DNA from: Hallella bergensis DSM 17361 | Lineage (GTDB): Bacteria > Bacteroidota > Bacteroidia > Bacteroidales > Bacteroidaceae | Length of the DNA: 44,321 nucleotides | Direction of reading: 5' to 3' | NCBI RefSeq assembly: GCF_000160535.1 | Contig: NZ_GG704781.1 | Span: forward strand, 654,098 to 698,418 | In this document: positions 1 through 7,960 of the stretch, piece after piece | Layout: every line of letters starts with the position of its first letter | Numbering within the stretch: the first letter of the stretch is position 1 | Translations under genes and position numbers: made by a program | The notes under the pieces: model-generated | What the model was told of the DNA's origin: nothing | Seen by the model: the letters and a program-made list of their open reading frames with translations, nothing else | Databases searched by the model: none

Positions 1-1
1 C

Positions 2-70
2 CAAGCCATTTTCTGTCATTGCTTAGGCATATCGCTGGAAGACATCAAAAGCGATGTCACGATCATTTGA
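2..70 (+). CDS. pyrB: Aspartate carbamoyltransferase catalytic chain, C-terminal end (partial)
   Basis: Only the last 22 codons are in the window, ending in TGA at 68-70; the readable tail is cysteine-containing and includes HCLGISLEDI. The call rests mainly on position: the next gene, 27 bases downstream on the same strand, is the ATCase regulatory chain pyrI, and pyrB-pyrI is the normal order. The catalytic chain condenses carbamoyl phosphate with aspartate in pyrimidine synthesis. No catalytic residues are visible in this fragment, so the identity is an inference from context. Confidence 0.65.
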   Translation, partial: QAIFCHCLGISLEDIKSDVTII

Positions 71-97
71 CCATCCTTCACATTATCATTCAATATT

Positions 98-553
98 ATG
101 GGAAAAAAAGAATTACAAGTTGCTGCCATCGAAAATGGTACCGTAATAGACCATATCCCGGCCAATAGAACATACCAAGTTGTCAAACTATTGAACCTTC
201 ATGCTTTAGACGTGCAGGTCACCATTGGCTACAACCTTCCGTCAAGTAAAATTGGGAAAAAGGGAATCATCAAGATTTCCAACAAATTTTTTACAGACGA
301 GGAAATAAGCAAACTGTCTGTCGTTGCACCCAAAATCATTCTTAATATGATTAAGGATTACGAAGTTGTGGAGAAGAAGGAGGTGATAACGCCCGATGAG
401 CTTCATGGAATTGTCAAGTGCAACAATCCCAAGTGCATTACAAACAATGAACCCATGCAGACATTCTTCACTGTAATCGATAAAAATGCAGGCATATTAA
501 AATGCCATTATTGCGACATGGAACAAGACATAGACCAAGTTGAGCTGGTTTAA
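98..553 (+). CDS. pyrI: Aspartate carbamoyltransferase regulatory subunit
   Basis: A 151-residue protein of the usual PyrI length. The N-terminal part (about 1-100) is the allosteric nucleotide-binding domain, beginning with a lysine-rich segment and GTVIDHIPA, the region that contacts ATP/CTP in the E. coli protein. The C-terminal domain carries the four zinc cysteines: Cys108 and Cys113 (CNNPKC) and Cys136 and Cys139 (CHYC). In the family this zinc domain holds the regulatory chain against the catalytic chain PyrB. It follows the pyrB tail by 27 bases, so the two are almost certainly cotranscribed. All key zinc ligands are present and the start is an ATG preceded by no clear Shine-Dalgarno, as is normal in Bacteroidota. 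Confidence 0.96.
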   Translation: MGKKELQVAAIENGTVIDHIPANRTYQVVKLLNLHALDVQVTIGYNLPSSKIGKKGIIKISNKFFTDEEISKLSVVAPKIILNMIKDYEVVEKKEVITPDELHGIVKCNNPKCITNNEPMQTFFTVIDKNAGILKCHYCDMEQDIDQVELV

Positions 554-603
554 CACCATGTCACTGTTTTTCTACCGTCTTGTATACAAATAATCATGTT
601 TTG

Positions 604-635
604 GTTGCCAATGATAGATTAATTCTATATATTTG
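604..635 (+). promoter_or_regulatory. Predicted glyA promoter
   Basis: The -7 box TATATTTG at 628-635 matches the Bacteroidota consensus TAnnTTTG. A GTTG at 604-607, 20 bases upstream, can serve as the -33 box. Transcription would start near 642, giving a ~43 base leader for glyA and separating it from pyrBI. Confidence 0.55.
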
Positions 636-684
636 CAATCAAATTATAATACAAATCACTTATATATAAACAAACGTCAAGAAG

Positions 685-1965
685 ATGCAAAGAGACCAGG
701 AAATTTTTAATCTCATAGAACAAGAGCACCAGCGCCAGCTTAGGGGCATGGAGCTTATTGCTTCCGAAAACTTTGTCAGCGATGAGGTCATGCAGGCCAT
801 GGGCAGTTACCTGACCAACAAATATGCTGAAGGCTATCCAGGGAAACGCTATTATGGCGGTTGCCAAGTTGTAGACCAAGTGGAGACACTGGCCATCGAG
901 CGTGTCAAGAAACTTTTTGGCGCGGAATATGCCAATGTCCAGCCTCATTCCGGCGCGCAAGCTAACCAAGCAGTATTGTTAGCTGTTTTAAAGCCCGGAG
1001 ACACGTTTATGGGTCTCGACCTCGACCAAGGCGGACACCTCTCCCATGGTAGTGCCGTTAATACATCCGGTATTCTTTACAACCCCGTTGGATATACCTT
1101 GGATCGGGAAAGTGGACGTGTTGACTATGACGAGATGGAACGCCTGGCCATGGAACACAAACCCAAGCTGATTATCGGCGGTGGATCTGCCTATAGCCGC
1201 GAATGGGATTATGCACGCATGCGTAAAATTGCCGACGCGGTAGGAGCCTTGCTCATGATCGACATGGCACATCCTGCAGGACTTATTGCCGCAGGCCTGC
1301 TCGACAATCCTCTCAAATATGCCCATATTGTTACCACAACAACTCACAAAACTCTTCGCGGACCTCGTGGTGGAGTTATCCTTCTCGGCAAAGATTTTGA
1401 TAACCCATGGGGATATACCACCAAGAAGGGCATAGTCAAGCCTATGTCCATGATTCTGAATTCCGCCGTGTTCCCAGGAAATCAAGGTGGTCCCTTGGAA
1501 CATGTTATAGCTGCCAAAGCCGTAGGGTTTGGCGAAAACCTCCTCCCATCCTGGAAGGAATATGCACAGCAGGTCAAGAAAAATGCAACAGTACTGGCAC
1601 AAGCCCTTACAGACCATGGCTTCAGCATTGTCAGCGGTGGCACCGACAATCACTCCATGCTTCTGGATCTGCGGCAAAAGTATCCCGATCTGACCGGTAA
1701 GATTGCCGAAAATGCACTTGTTGCAGCCGATATCACTGTCAACAAGAACAAGGTGCCCTATGACGAGCGCAGCGCATTCCAAACCTCCGGTATCCGCCTG
1801 GGTACAGCTGCCATGACAACACGTGGAGCAAAGGAAGACCTCATGCATCTCGTGGCCGACCTGATCGACAACGTGCTGGCCGATCCTGAGAACGATCAGG
1901 TAATCAAGAGCGTTCGTGAAAAAGTGAATGCTACAATGAAAGAATATCCCCTATTCGCTTATTAG
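685..1965 (+). CDS. glyA: Serine hydroxymethyltransferase
   Basis: A full-length 426-residue fold-type I PLP enzyme that interconverts serine and glycine and charges tetrahydrofolate with a one-carbon unit in the cytoplasm. The PLP lysine is Lys222 in the signature [14 protein letters not shown]. Asp193 and His196 in [10 protein letters not shown] match the residues that contact the PLP ring. The N-terminal MELIASENF and the substrate-loop segment YPGKRYYGG are also typical. It has its own predicted promoter at 604-635 and is followed by a hairpin terminator at 2005-2051, so it is probably a single-gene transcript. Nothing is missing or unusual. Confidence 0.98.
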   Translation: MQRDQEIFNLIEQEHQRQLRGMELIASENFVSDEVMQAMGSYLTNKYAEGYPGKRYYGGCQVVDQVETLAIERVKKLFGAEYANVQPHSGAQANQAVLLAVLKPGDTFMGLDLDQGGHLSHGSAVNTSGILYNPVGYTLDRESGRVDYDEMERLAMEHKPKLIIGGGSAYSREWDYARMRKIADAVGALLMIDMAHPAGLIAAGLLDNPLKYAHIVTTTTHKTLRGPRGGVILLGKDFDNPWGYTTKKGIVKPMSMILNSAVFPGNQGGPLEHVIAAKAVGFGENLLPSWKEYAQQVKKNATVLAQALTDHGFSIVSGGTDNHSMLLDLRQKYPDLTGKIAENALVAADITVNKNKVPYDERSAFQTSGIRLGTAAMTTRGAKEDLMHLVADLIDNVLADPENDQVIKSVREKVNATMKEYPLFAY

Positions 1966-2004
1966 ACAGCGCGGGGATATTCAATACCCATATCATCAAG
2001 GAAC

Positions 2005-2051
2005 AACAGGGACGTTGAATTGGAATTCTTTTCCGGAGACGTCCCTGTTTT
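2005..2051 (+). terminator. Intrinsic terminator after glyA
   Basis: The arms AACAGGGACGT (2005-2015) and ACGTCCCTGTT (2039-2049) are perfectly complementary over 11 bp, with a 23-base loop and a short T run to 2051. It lies 40 bases after the glyA stop and directly ahead of the next gene's TTG start. Confidence 0.75.
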
Positions 2052-2064
2052 ATAAATCCAAATT

Positions 2065-2631
2065 TTGAGAAAACGAATTCGCATTCTACTTATATCGTTG
2101 TTTTCGATAACAATGGCAAACTCGCAAACTCCTGTAGCCAATAGAGTCAAAGCCATGGCTAAGAGCTTGCCGGAAACGTCTGTTGTCGTTGCAAAATACA
2201 CAGACAACCATCGTCATAGCCTCTATTATACAAACACCAACAGACTCTACCGCTATGATGTGCTCACCAATCGACGGGAAGAAGCCGTGTTTTCCAACAC
2301 GAGCTATGACAAGATTTTGTTGACATGGCTGAGCCCCGACGGCAACTTTATTTTCATAGCCGTGGACAAAGGCAACCTTGTGCCTTCATATATGGATGCA
2401 GGTCAGGAACTATGGCGATACGACTCCCGAACCAAGCGTTATTATAAGGTTGGTGTGGGTTTCAACATCAAGCGACGCAAAGGGTGTATTATTATCAAAC
2501 GGGGCACCCGTTGCCTCAATCCAGCCGCCTCTCCGGACAAACAGCGCTGGATGGCTCAAGATCATTACTATGATTTGTATGGAAAAGTAATTTGGGCGAA
2601 AGAAGAGTACGAGGTGGGCAAGCACCCCTGA
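2065..2631 (+). CDS. Small secreted protein of unknown function, beta-propeller-like repeats
   Basis: I do not recognise the family. The 188-residue protein begins with a signal peptide (basic MRKRIR, a hydrophobic stretch to about residue 17, then ANSQT), which supports the TTG start at 2065; the first in-frame ATG would cut this signal away. The mature part has two similar blocks, LYYTNTNRLYRYDVLTNR and ELWRYDSRTKRYYKV, with a SPDG turn between them, reminiscent of TolB/WD40-type propeller strands. The C-terminal third is basic. It starts only 13 bases after the glyA terminator, so it may depend on read-through or on a weak promoter. It converges with the gene on the other strand, leaving 3 bases between them. 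Function unknown; exported or periplasmic location is inferred. Confidence 0.6.
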   Translation: MRKRIRILLISLFSITMANSQTPVANRVKAMAKSLPETSVVVAKYTDNHRHSLYYTNTNRLYRYDVLTNRREEAVFSNTSYDKILLTWLSPDGNFIFIAVDKGNLVPSYMDAGQELWRYDSRTKRYYKVGVGFNIKRRKGCIIIKRGTRCLNPAASPDKQRWMAQDHYYDLYGKVIWAKEEYEVGKHP

Positions 2632-2634
2632 TTC

Positions 2635-3453
2635 CTACCTTGTAGTAATATGAAAACATCCTTGATGCACTTCATATTTCACATAACATCTGCCGGATTC
2701 CCTCATATCGCGCAACACCTCTGCCAAAATGTATTTCAAGGTGTCGTTGCGCACCTGTCGCCGATTTTCTCCGGGTGCCTCCACAGTTTTGTATCGGTTG
2801 TAGCAAATGTCGAAAGTAGTGCCATACATGTGGCAACTGTTCAGCGTGGCATTCCTGTTTCGACCATATAGTTTGGCGACATCATCCTTCGACCGCATCA
2901 CGCTGGTCACTATCAGTTTATGCAAAGGAACGCCTTTCAGCTGGAGGCTGTCAAAAAACACAACTCCAATATCGTGAAGCAAATGGGAAGCACGTGGCAC
3001 AAGATACGGAATGCTGTTATTGAGCTTGTCTACATGAAAATAAGGATTGCCGGCCACATACACCAGTTCAGACTTTCTCGTCTCAGCCTCATCCCTGTTG
3101 GCCACAGGCTTTACGCCCCATTTTTGAGCTGCAGTATACTGCACATCCTGAGCATCGGGGAACGACTTGGAGTATCCGGGAACGCTCAATATCCTGTTTT
3201 TGGCTACAGAGCCGTCGGGCCTGAAAAACTTAGCTCCCGTCCTTGTTTCAGACTCTCCCTTCGTTTCCCGTCCCGGCGTCACACTTCTGGTTGTCGCGAT
3301 ATTATCTTGAGATTCAGTCGATGACACCGTATCTTCCTGCGATACTTTAACCGTTCTGTCCTCTGCAACAGAAGGAAAGATGCAACGAATCAAAGCCAAG
3401 ACAAGCGTGACAGCCAAAAATCCCTTTAAAAATTTTGTTTTCGTTATTTTCAT
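2635..3453 (-). CDS. DUF5715-like exported protein with LAS/M15 peptidase-like motif
   Basis: A 272-residue protein with an N-terminal signal anchor (KFLKGFLAVTLVLALIRC, about 7-24), a low-complexity Ser/Thr/Glu-rich linker (30-75) and a conserved C-terminal domain (about 135-272). It resembles the Bacteroidales DUF5715 family from memory. Within the domain, SCHMYGTTFDI (206-216) fits the SxHxxGxxxD zinc motif of LAS/M15-type D-Ala-D-Ala peptidases, with His208 and Asp215 as ligands; TSVMRS supplies the upstream Arg, and VHQGCFH (262-268) a possible third His. A peptidoglycan-trimming role is therefore plausible but inferred. A promoter with consensus spacing at 3462-3492 places the transcript start about 2 bases before the ATG. 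Confidence 0.75.
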   Translation of the reverse strand: MKITKTKFLKGFLAVTLVLALIRCIFPSVAEDRTVKVSQEDTVSSTESQDNIATTRSVTPGRETKGESETRTGAKFFRPDGSVAKNRILSVPGYSKSFPDAQDVQYTAAQKWGVKPVANRDEAETRKSELVYVAGNPYFHVDKLNNSIPYLVPRASHLLHDIGVVFFDSLQLKGVPLHKLIVTSVMRSKDDVAKLYGRNRNATLNSCHMYGTTFDICYNRYKTVEAPGENRRQVRNDTLKYILAEVLRDMRESGRCYVKYEVHQGCFHITTR

Positions 3454-3461
3454 TTCTCATG

Positions 3462-3492
3462 CAAAAATAGCACAAATCTAAAGATCCACAAA
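3462..3492 (-). promoter_or_regulatory. Predicted promoter of the DUF5715-like gene
   Basis: Read on the minus strand: TTTG (3489-3492), 19 bases, TATTTTTG (3462-3469), an exact match to the Bacteroidota consensus. The expected start near 3455 is only about 2 bases from the ATG at 3453. Confidence 0.75.
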
Positions 3493-3621
3493 AACAAAAT
3501 GCAGGAAAAGGCACTTTTACACCTAAGAAATTATCATATTTGCATTTCCGTACAGGCTTTGCCAAATTGGATTGCGGAACAGCTGTTCAAGCCTGACTTT
3601 AAACTTCAAAAAAGCTATTAA

Positions 3622-3716
3622 CCAGAATTCGAGATAAGAATGTCCTGTTCTCAATAGCTCACCTTAGGGCATAAATATATATCCTCTATCTTGAGACAGA
3701 GGTTATCCATGAAACG
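3622..3716 (-). mobile_element. Relic of the right end of an IS982-family element (solo end)
   Basis: Read on the minus strand, this ~95-base stretch aligns without gaps to the right end of the insertion sequence at 7345-7440. Shared runs include CTCTGTCTCAAGATAGAGGA, GAGAACAGGACATTCTTAT and GGTTAATAG, with scattered substitutions elsewhere. No transposase remnant was found on its inner side (3717-3859). It is therefore a diverged solo end in the opposite orientation to the copy beyond ahpC. The remaining gap bases (3493-3621 and 3717-3859) show no gene. Confidence 0.85.
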
Positions 3717-3859
3717 ACCCTATAGACAAGATGGCACTCGCATGGAATGCTATCCTATCTGCACAAGAAAAGCAAAACAAGCTGCTTTATTCGTACGTTC
3801 TTTTTAATGTAATCACATTTCGTCTAAAGATGTTGCAACTTCAGGAAACAAATGACAAA

Positions 3860-5419
3860 CTAAATTACGCCCCTAATCCTGTCGTCAAAGGCAGAAAGGG
3901 CTGCTTTGGCTCCTTCGCCCATGGCTATCATGATTTGTTTATAGGGTACGTTGGTAACGTCTCCTGCAGCATAAACGCCAGGTACGGTAGTCCTACAATA
4001 GTTGTCTACCTCTATCTCGTGGCGTTGATTTAACGGAAGCGTCTCACGGAAAGGGTCGGCATTGGCAGCCAATCCTATCTGTACAAAGATGCCGTCTACT
4101 GCTATGTCACGTTCTTCATCGTTGTTGCGGTTCTTCACACGAATGGCTGTTACTTTCTGTCCGTCGCCCACAATAGCCGTGGTTTGTGCCATGGTGAATA
4201 TTTCCACATTATCTAAACTTTTCGCTTTTTCTTGTAAAACGGTGTCAGCTCGCAAGGTCTCGCCAAATTCAAGTACGGTTACCTGTTTGCAGATACCCGC
4301 CAAATCGATAGCCGCTTCTACGCCAGAGTTGCCTCCTCCGACCACTGCCACATGCTTGTTCCTATAGAACGGACCGTCGCAGTGGGGACAGAAGTGTACG
4401 CCATGTCCCATATACTTAGCCTCGTCTTGTACGTTGAGCTTTCTCCAACTTGCACCTGTGGCAATGATGACCGCAGGTGAGATAAATATTTCACCGCCTT
4501 TTACATGTACTTTTTTTAGTTTTTCGTCGAAAAACACCTTGTCAACCTTTCTGTTGTCAAACACATCAATAGGGTATTCCTTGAGGTGTGTAAGGAGATT
4601 GTCAGCCATCTTCGCTCCTGTTGTCTTGGGAACAGATATAAAGTTTTCTATGCCAACCGTATCTTTCATCTGGCCACCGATATTATTTGCAATGATAGCT
4701 ACATGCAAACCCTTGCGTGCAGAATAAATAGCAGCCGACGCTCCAGCAGGACCACCTCCCACAACTACAACATCGTAACGACGTTCCACAGGTTCTTGGT
4801 TCTCATCCTCTTCGCTGCCAATCATGTCTTCTAATTTAGTCAGCAGTTCTCCCAAGCTACCCCGCCCTATGTGCAATAACTCTCCGTTGGCATATACCGT
4901 TGGCACAGCTTGAATATTCAAGTTGTCTACCTCGTCTTGAAACAAGGCTCCATCTATCATTTCGTGCGTAATTTTTGAACTGGTCAGCGCCATGACGTTC
5001 AACGCCTGTACGATGTCGGGACAGTTGGTGCAGGTTAACGATACGTATGTTTGCAGTTTGATGTTTCCTTTGAGCCGTTGGATGCGCTTGCAAATCGCAT
5101 CATCAGGCAGGTTCTTACCCTTGCCATCGGCATTTAGAACAGCCAAAAGAAGTGACGTAAACTCATGACCGTTGGGTATGCCACGAAACATAACGCCTGT
5201 TTCTTCATTGTCTTTCAGTAGAGAGAACTGAATAGTCATGTCATCGGTCTCCACAAATTGTGCCTTAAAAAGCTGGGATGTGGAAACAAAGTCGTTGATA
5301 AATTCTTTTAGTTCTGCGGCTTTTTCATGCTGCGGATGCGCCGTTACTTTGAAAGTATAATGATGGGTTAAGCCTTTAAAAACATCTTTAACCTGTTGTA
5401 AGATAGTTGTATCTAACAT
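3860..5419 (-). CDS. ahpF: Alkyl hydroperoxide reductase subunit F
   Basis: A 519-residue flavoprotein of normal AhpF length that passes electrons from NADH through FAD and two disulfide centres to AhpC. The N-terminal double thioredoxin-like domain (1-200) has the redox pair Cys130-Cys133 (CTNC). The thioredoxin-reductase-like part follows: FAD motif GGGPAG (221-226), active disulfide Cys344-Cys347 (CPHC) and NAD(P) motif GGGNSG (361-366). The C-terminal GVYAAGDVTNVPYKQ is the second FAD-binding segment. It lies 156 bases downstream of ahpC on the same strand, with a terminator-like hairpin in between, so its expression probably depends on partial read-through from ahpC. No promoter box was seen immediately upstream. 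Confidence 0.97.
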   Translation of the reverse strand: MLDTTILQQVKDVFKGLTHHYTFKVTAHPQHEKAAELKEFINDFVSTSQLFKAQFVETDDMTIQFSLLKDNEETGVMFRGIPNGHEFTSLLLAVLNADGKGKNLPDDAICKRIQRLKGNIKLQTYVSLTCTNCPDIVQALNVMALTSSKITHEMIDGALFQDEVDNLNIQAVPTVYANGELLHIGRGSLGELLTKLEDMIGSEEDENQEPVERRYDVVVVGGGPAGASAAIYSARKGLHVAIIANNIGGQMKDTVGIENFISVPKTTGAKMADNLLTHLKEYPIDVFDNRKVDKVFFDEKLKKVHVKGGEIFISPAVIIATGASWRKLNVQDEAKYMGHGVHFCPHCDGPFYRNKHVAVVGGGNSGVEAAIDLAGICKQVTVLEFGETLRADTVLQEKAKSLDNVEIFTMAQTTAIVGDGQKVTAIRVKNRNNDEERDIAVDGIFVQIGLAANADPFRETLPLNQRHEIEVDNYCRTTVPGVYAAGDVTNVPYKQIMIAMGEGAKAALSAFDDRIRGVI

Positions 5420-5483
5420 TGTGCTATAAATTGTTTATATTTGAGTAATTTTTCATTATGTTTCTAACAGGAATGTAAAAAGG

Positions 5484-5550
5484 AATAAAAAAAGGCAGCT
5501 TGAGAAAGCAACAACGATACTAAGTTCGTAGGTGTTTTCTCTCAGCTACC
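5484..5550 (-). terminator. Attenuating hairpin between ahpC and ahpF
   Basis: On the minus strand an imperfect stem forms between the complement of 5536-5550 (GGTAGCTGAGAGAAA) and the complement of 5494-5507 (TTTCTCAAGCTGCC), followed by a seven-base T tract (5487-5493). It would lower ahpF relative to ahpC, a stoichiometry that makes sense for this pair. Confidence 0.55.
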
Positions 5551-5575
5551 TTTCAAGTTGGGTTTTTAATCCTTC

Positions 5576-6142
5576 TTACAGTTTTCCTACTAAGTCGATG
5601 CTTGGTTTCAATGTCTCTTCACCCTGCTTCCACTTTGCTGGACAAACTTCACCGGGGTGAGATTCTACGAACTGTGCTGCTGATACCTTACGTACCAACT
5701 CGTCTGCGTTGCGACCAATGCTATTGTCTTGAATCTCTGCAATCTTAATCTTGCCCTCTGGATCTACCAAGAAAGTACCGCGATAAGCTACACCTTCGTC
5801 TGCTTTGTAAACGCCAAAGCCCTTTGCCAACACTGCCAATGGGTCGGCAAGCATGGTGTAGTTAATCTTCTTGATACTGTCAGATGTGTCGTACCATGCT
5901 TTGTGTACAAAGTGGGTATCGCAACTAACAGAGAACACCTCCACACCCATTTTCTTTAATTCTTCGTACTTGCCTGCTAAGTCTACTAACTCTGTAGGAC
6001 ATACAAAGGTAAAGTCGGCTGGGTAGAAGAAGAAGATTGCCCATTTGCCCTTGATATCTTCGTTTGAAACTGTCTTAAACTCTCCCTTTTGGAATGCCTG
6101 AACCTTAAACTCAGGAATTTGTGCATTGATAATTGTTTCCAT
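5576..6142 (-). CDS. ahpC: Peroxiredoxin, alkyl hydroperoxide reductase subunit C
   Basis: A typical 2-Cys peroxiredoxin of 188 residues that reduces hydrogen and organic peroxides in the cytoplasm using AhpF. The peroxidatic cysteine is Cys48 in FTFVCPTEL and the resolving cysteine is Cys167 in GEVCPAKW; Pro41 and Thr45 of the active-site motif are also present. The reading frame continues 34 codons upstream to 6244, but METIINAQIP is the family N-terminus and the predicted promoter (6196-6224) lies inside the longer version, so 6142 is the start. A broken insertion sequence begins about 155 bases upstream, which could have removed distal regulatory sites such as an OxyR operator. Confidence 0.97.
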   Translation of the reverse strand: METIINAQIPEFKVQAFQKGEFKTVSNEDIKGKWAIFFFYPADFTFVCPTELVDLAGKYEELKKMGVEVFSVSCDTHFVHKAWYDTSDSIKKINYTMLADPLAVLAKGFGVYKADEGVAYRGTFLVDPEGKIKIAEIQDNSIGRNADELVRKVSAAQFVESHPGEVCPAKWKQGEETLKPSIDLVGKL

Positions 6143-6195
6143 CTTTTTATTTAATGTAATGCAATGAATGAATAACTTGTTATTTGTAATTATTA

Positions 6196-6224
6196 CAAAG
6201 TTAATCATAAAACAATAGAAACAA
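6196..6224 (-). promoter_or_regulatory. Predicted ahpC promoter
   Basis: On the minus strand: TTG (6222-6224), 18 bases, TAACTTTG (6196-6203). Start expected near 6189, giving a ~47 base leader. The left end of the IS lies 75 bases further upstream. Confidence 0.6.
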
Positions 6225-6298
6225 GAATCTTCTAACGACAACAATGCGAATAATAACCATAATTATGGTTTTTTCTTCGATCTTAACATATTTATAAT

Positions 6299-7432
6299 CT
6301 GAGTTCGGGATAAGAAAGTGATGAAAAAGTTGGTAATCTCGTTATATTTTGTACCTCTATATATGATTATCAACAAGTTACAAATATTATAGCGATGATT
6401 ACCAAAGACAAAATTACAGAGATTTTTTGTATTGCAGATGACTTCTGCAAGGAATTTGATGTTGAAATAGCAAAACTGGCTCTGCAGGAGCCTGACGGCA
6501 TCAAGCATAGAAAGCGTAAATGGCGAATGAGCCGTGCGGAGATTATGACTATTCTCATCTGTTTCCACTTCAATGACTTCCGCAATTTCAAGCATTACTA
6601 TCTATTTTATGTCAGGGAGCACTTGAGGGACTTGTTTCTCCGAGCAACTCTCCTATAACCGTTTCATAGAACTGGAATCAAGAGTTGCTGTTGAGATGAT
6701 GCAGTTTCTTCAAGTGTGCTGTCTGGGACGTTGTACCGGAATAAGTTTCATAGACAGCACGCCCATACCAGTGTGCCACAACAAGCGCATCCGTCGCAAT
6801 AAGGTATTCAAGGGATACGCCTTAATCGGGAAAAGCACGATGGGATGATATTTCGGCTTCAAACTGCACTTGATTTGCAACGAGCGTAGGGAGTTGATTA
6901 ACTTCATGTTCACCAAGGCGAATGTGGATGATAGGGATGAAAGAGTGTTCAGCAGGCTCAGTGACAACCTCTTCGGCAAGTTGTTTGCTGATAAGGGGTA
7001 TATATCCCAAGGGCTTTTCGAAAGATTATACAATGATGGCATTGACCTTGTCACGGGGCTGAGGAGTAACATGAAGAACAAGCTAATACCCTTGTATGAC
7101 AAGATATTGTTCAGAAAGAGGTCGGTCATAGAAATCATCAATGATGAACTGAGAAACGTGGCACAGCTGGTACACTCCAGACATAGGAGCGTTTTTAATT
7201 TTGTCATAAATGCACTGTCGGCACTTGCAGCCTACTGTTTCTTTGAGAAGAAGCCGGCTATCAATGTAGATTTCTCTATAGACCGACAAGGACAGCAGCT
7301 CACACTGATCTAAAGTCAGTCATATCAGAGCTTGATGGAAACTTATGGATAATCTCTGTCTCAAGATAGAGGAGATATATTTATGTCCTTGGGGAAGCTA
7401 TCGAGAACAGGACATTCTTATCCCGAACTCAG
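6299..7432 (+). mobile_element. IS982-family insertion sequence, inactivated
   Basis: About 1.13 kb bounded by perfect 18-base inverted repeats: CTGAGTTCGGGATAAGAA at 6299-6316 and its complement at 7415-7432. Partial complementarity continues a few bases outward (TAAYCTGAG), and the relic at 3622-3716 shares the outer bases to about 7440, so the true tips may lie slightly further out. It contains one transposase gene read left to right, broken twice (6395-7313). No convincing target duplication is visible next to either end. It lies between ahpC and phoH. Confidence 0.88.
6395..7313 (+). pseudogene. IS982-family DDE transposase, broken by a frameshift and a stop
   Basis: Restoring two lesions yields a ~305-residue transposase, the family's usual length. 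The first part (6395-6640) ends in a +1 frameshift near 6635-6641; removing one T gives the sensible join DLFSEQLSYNRF. The second lesion is an in-frame TGA at 6846-6848, probably from TGG, between KSTMG and YFGFKLH. The DDE residues are recognisable: the first Asp in FIDSTPIPVCHNK, the second in KLFADKGYIS, and the Glu in RKRSVIEIINDEL. The C-terminus (LSALAAYCFFEKKPAI) is typical of the family. Two independent lesions mean the copy cannot transpose by itself. Confidence 0.9.
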
Positions 7433-7440
7433 GTTAATAG

Positions 7441-7656
7441 AAACAAAAGAATTGTTATACATCAATGACTCACGGATTAATAAGTTCATGTAATTTTCCT
7501 GACAATCCCCTTTCTAAAATTCTTTTATTTCATAACAAATAGTCTTCGGCCTGAGATTTTAAAAATTTAAGGATGCTTATTATATCGTTGGAATTCAACT
7601 ACTTATCAAATTTTCTTATAAGAAACGAATTTTATCTTCCTTGTTTAGATATCAAA
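7441..7656. other. AT-rich intergenic stretch with no gene seen
   Basis: Between the right end of the insertion sequence and the dispersed repeat copy E1 there is no frame with coding character and no clear RNA structure. Confidence 0.5.
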
Positions 7657-7836
7657 CGGCCGGACGGTTAAAGTCTAACCGCACGATGACAAAGCTGTCG
7701 ACGTATGCTCACAAAGCTCCAACCGCATCGCCAAAAGGTACCAACCACGCAACCACCATTATTTTTGCACTTGACCAACCTTAATTCAACGACCGAAACA
7801 TGGCGCTTTTTGCTCTGGATATCTACCGAAAAAACA
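7657..7836 (+). repeat. Dispersed intergenic repeat, copy E1
   Basis: First copy of an intergenic repeat also found at 21881-22050 and, inverted, at 34085-34265. It opens with a small inverted repeat (GGTTA/TAACC, 7666-7680), continues through CCGCAC and AAGCT blocks shared with copy E2, and closes with the conserved core at 7796-7820 (AAACATGGCGCTTTTTG, one variable base, then TCTGGAT). No protein is encoded on either strand with coding character. Confidence 0.65.
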
Positions 7837-7917
7837 TGAGAATCCGGTAATTTTATTTTATTCAAGACACCTCGATACATTTCCTGAAATTATTTTCTCA
7901 AATTCATATATTTATTG

Positions 7918-7925
7918 TAATTTTG
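7918..7925 (+). promoter_or_regulatory. Predicted phoH -7 box
   Basis: TAATTTTG matches TAnnTTTG; the -33 region is only T-rich. Start near 7932, about 29 bases before the phoH start codon. Confidence 0.45.
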
Positions 7926-7960
7926 CATTGTTCGTGTTGATCTAATTATAAGTAGGTATT

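Noticed and set aside
988..1848. Long minus-strand open frame opposite glyA
   Set aside because: It is antisense to a clear serine hydroxymethyltransferase, has no domain, and its codon pattern is a mirror of glyA.
6204..6230. Similarity between the ahpC upstream region (AATAGAAACAAGAATC) and the right IS flank (AATAGAAACAAAAGAATT)
   Set aside because: The match is short, gapped and A-rich; it may be chance.
6143..6244. N-terminal extension of AhpC
   Set aside because: The extra 34 residues are not part of the family and contain the predicted promoter.
6285..7445. Target-site duplication of the insertion sequence
   Set aside because: Short TAAT-like matches at the two ends coincide with the extended inverted repeats and are too short and AT-rich to count.
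7668..7880. 70-codon minus-strand frame
   Set aside because: Lies in the dispersed repeat E1, has no promoter or homology signal, and includes the repeat core.
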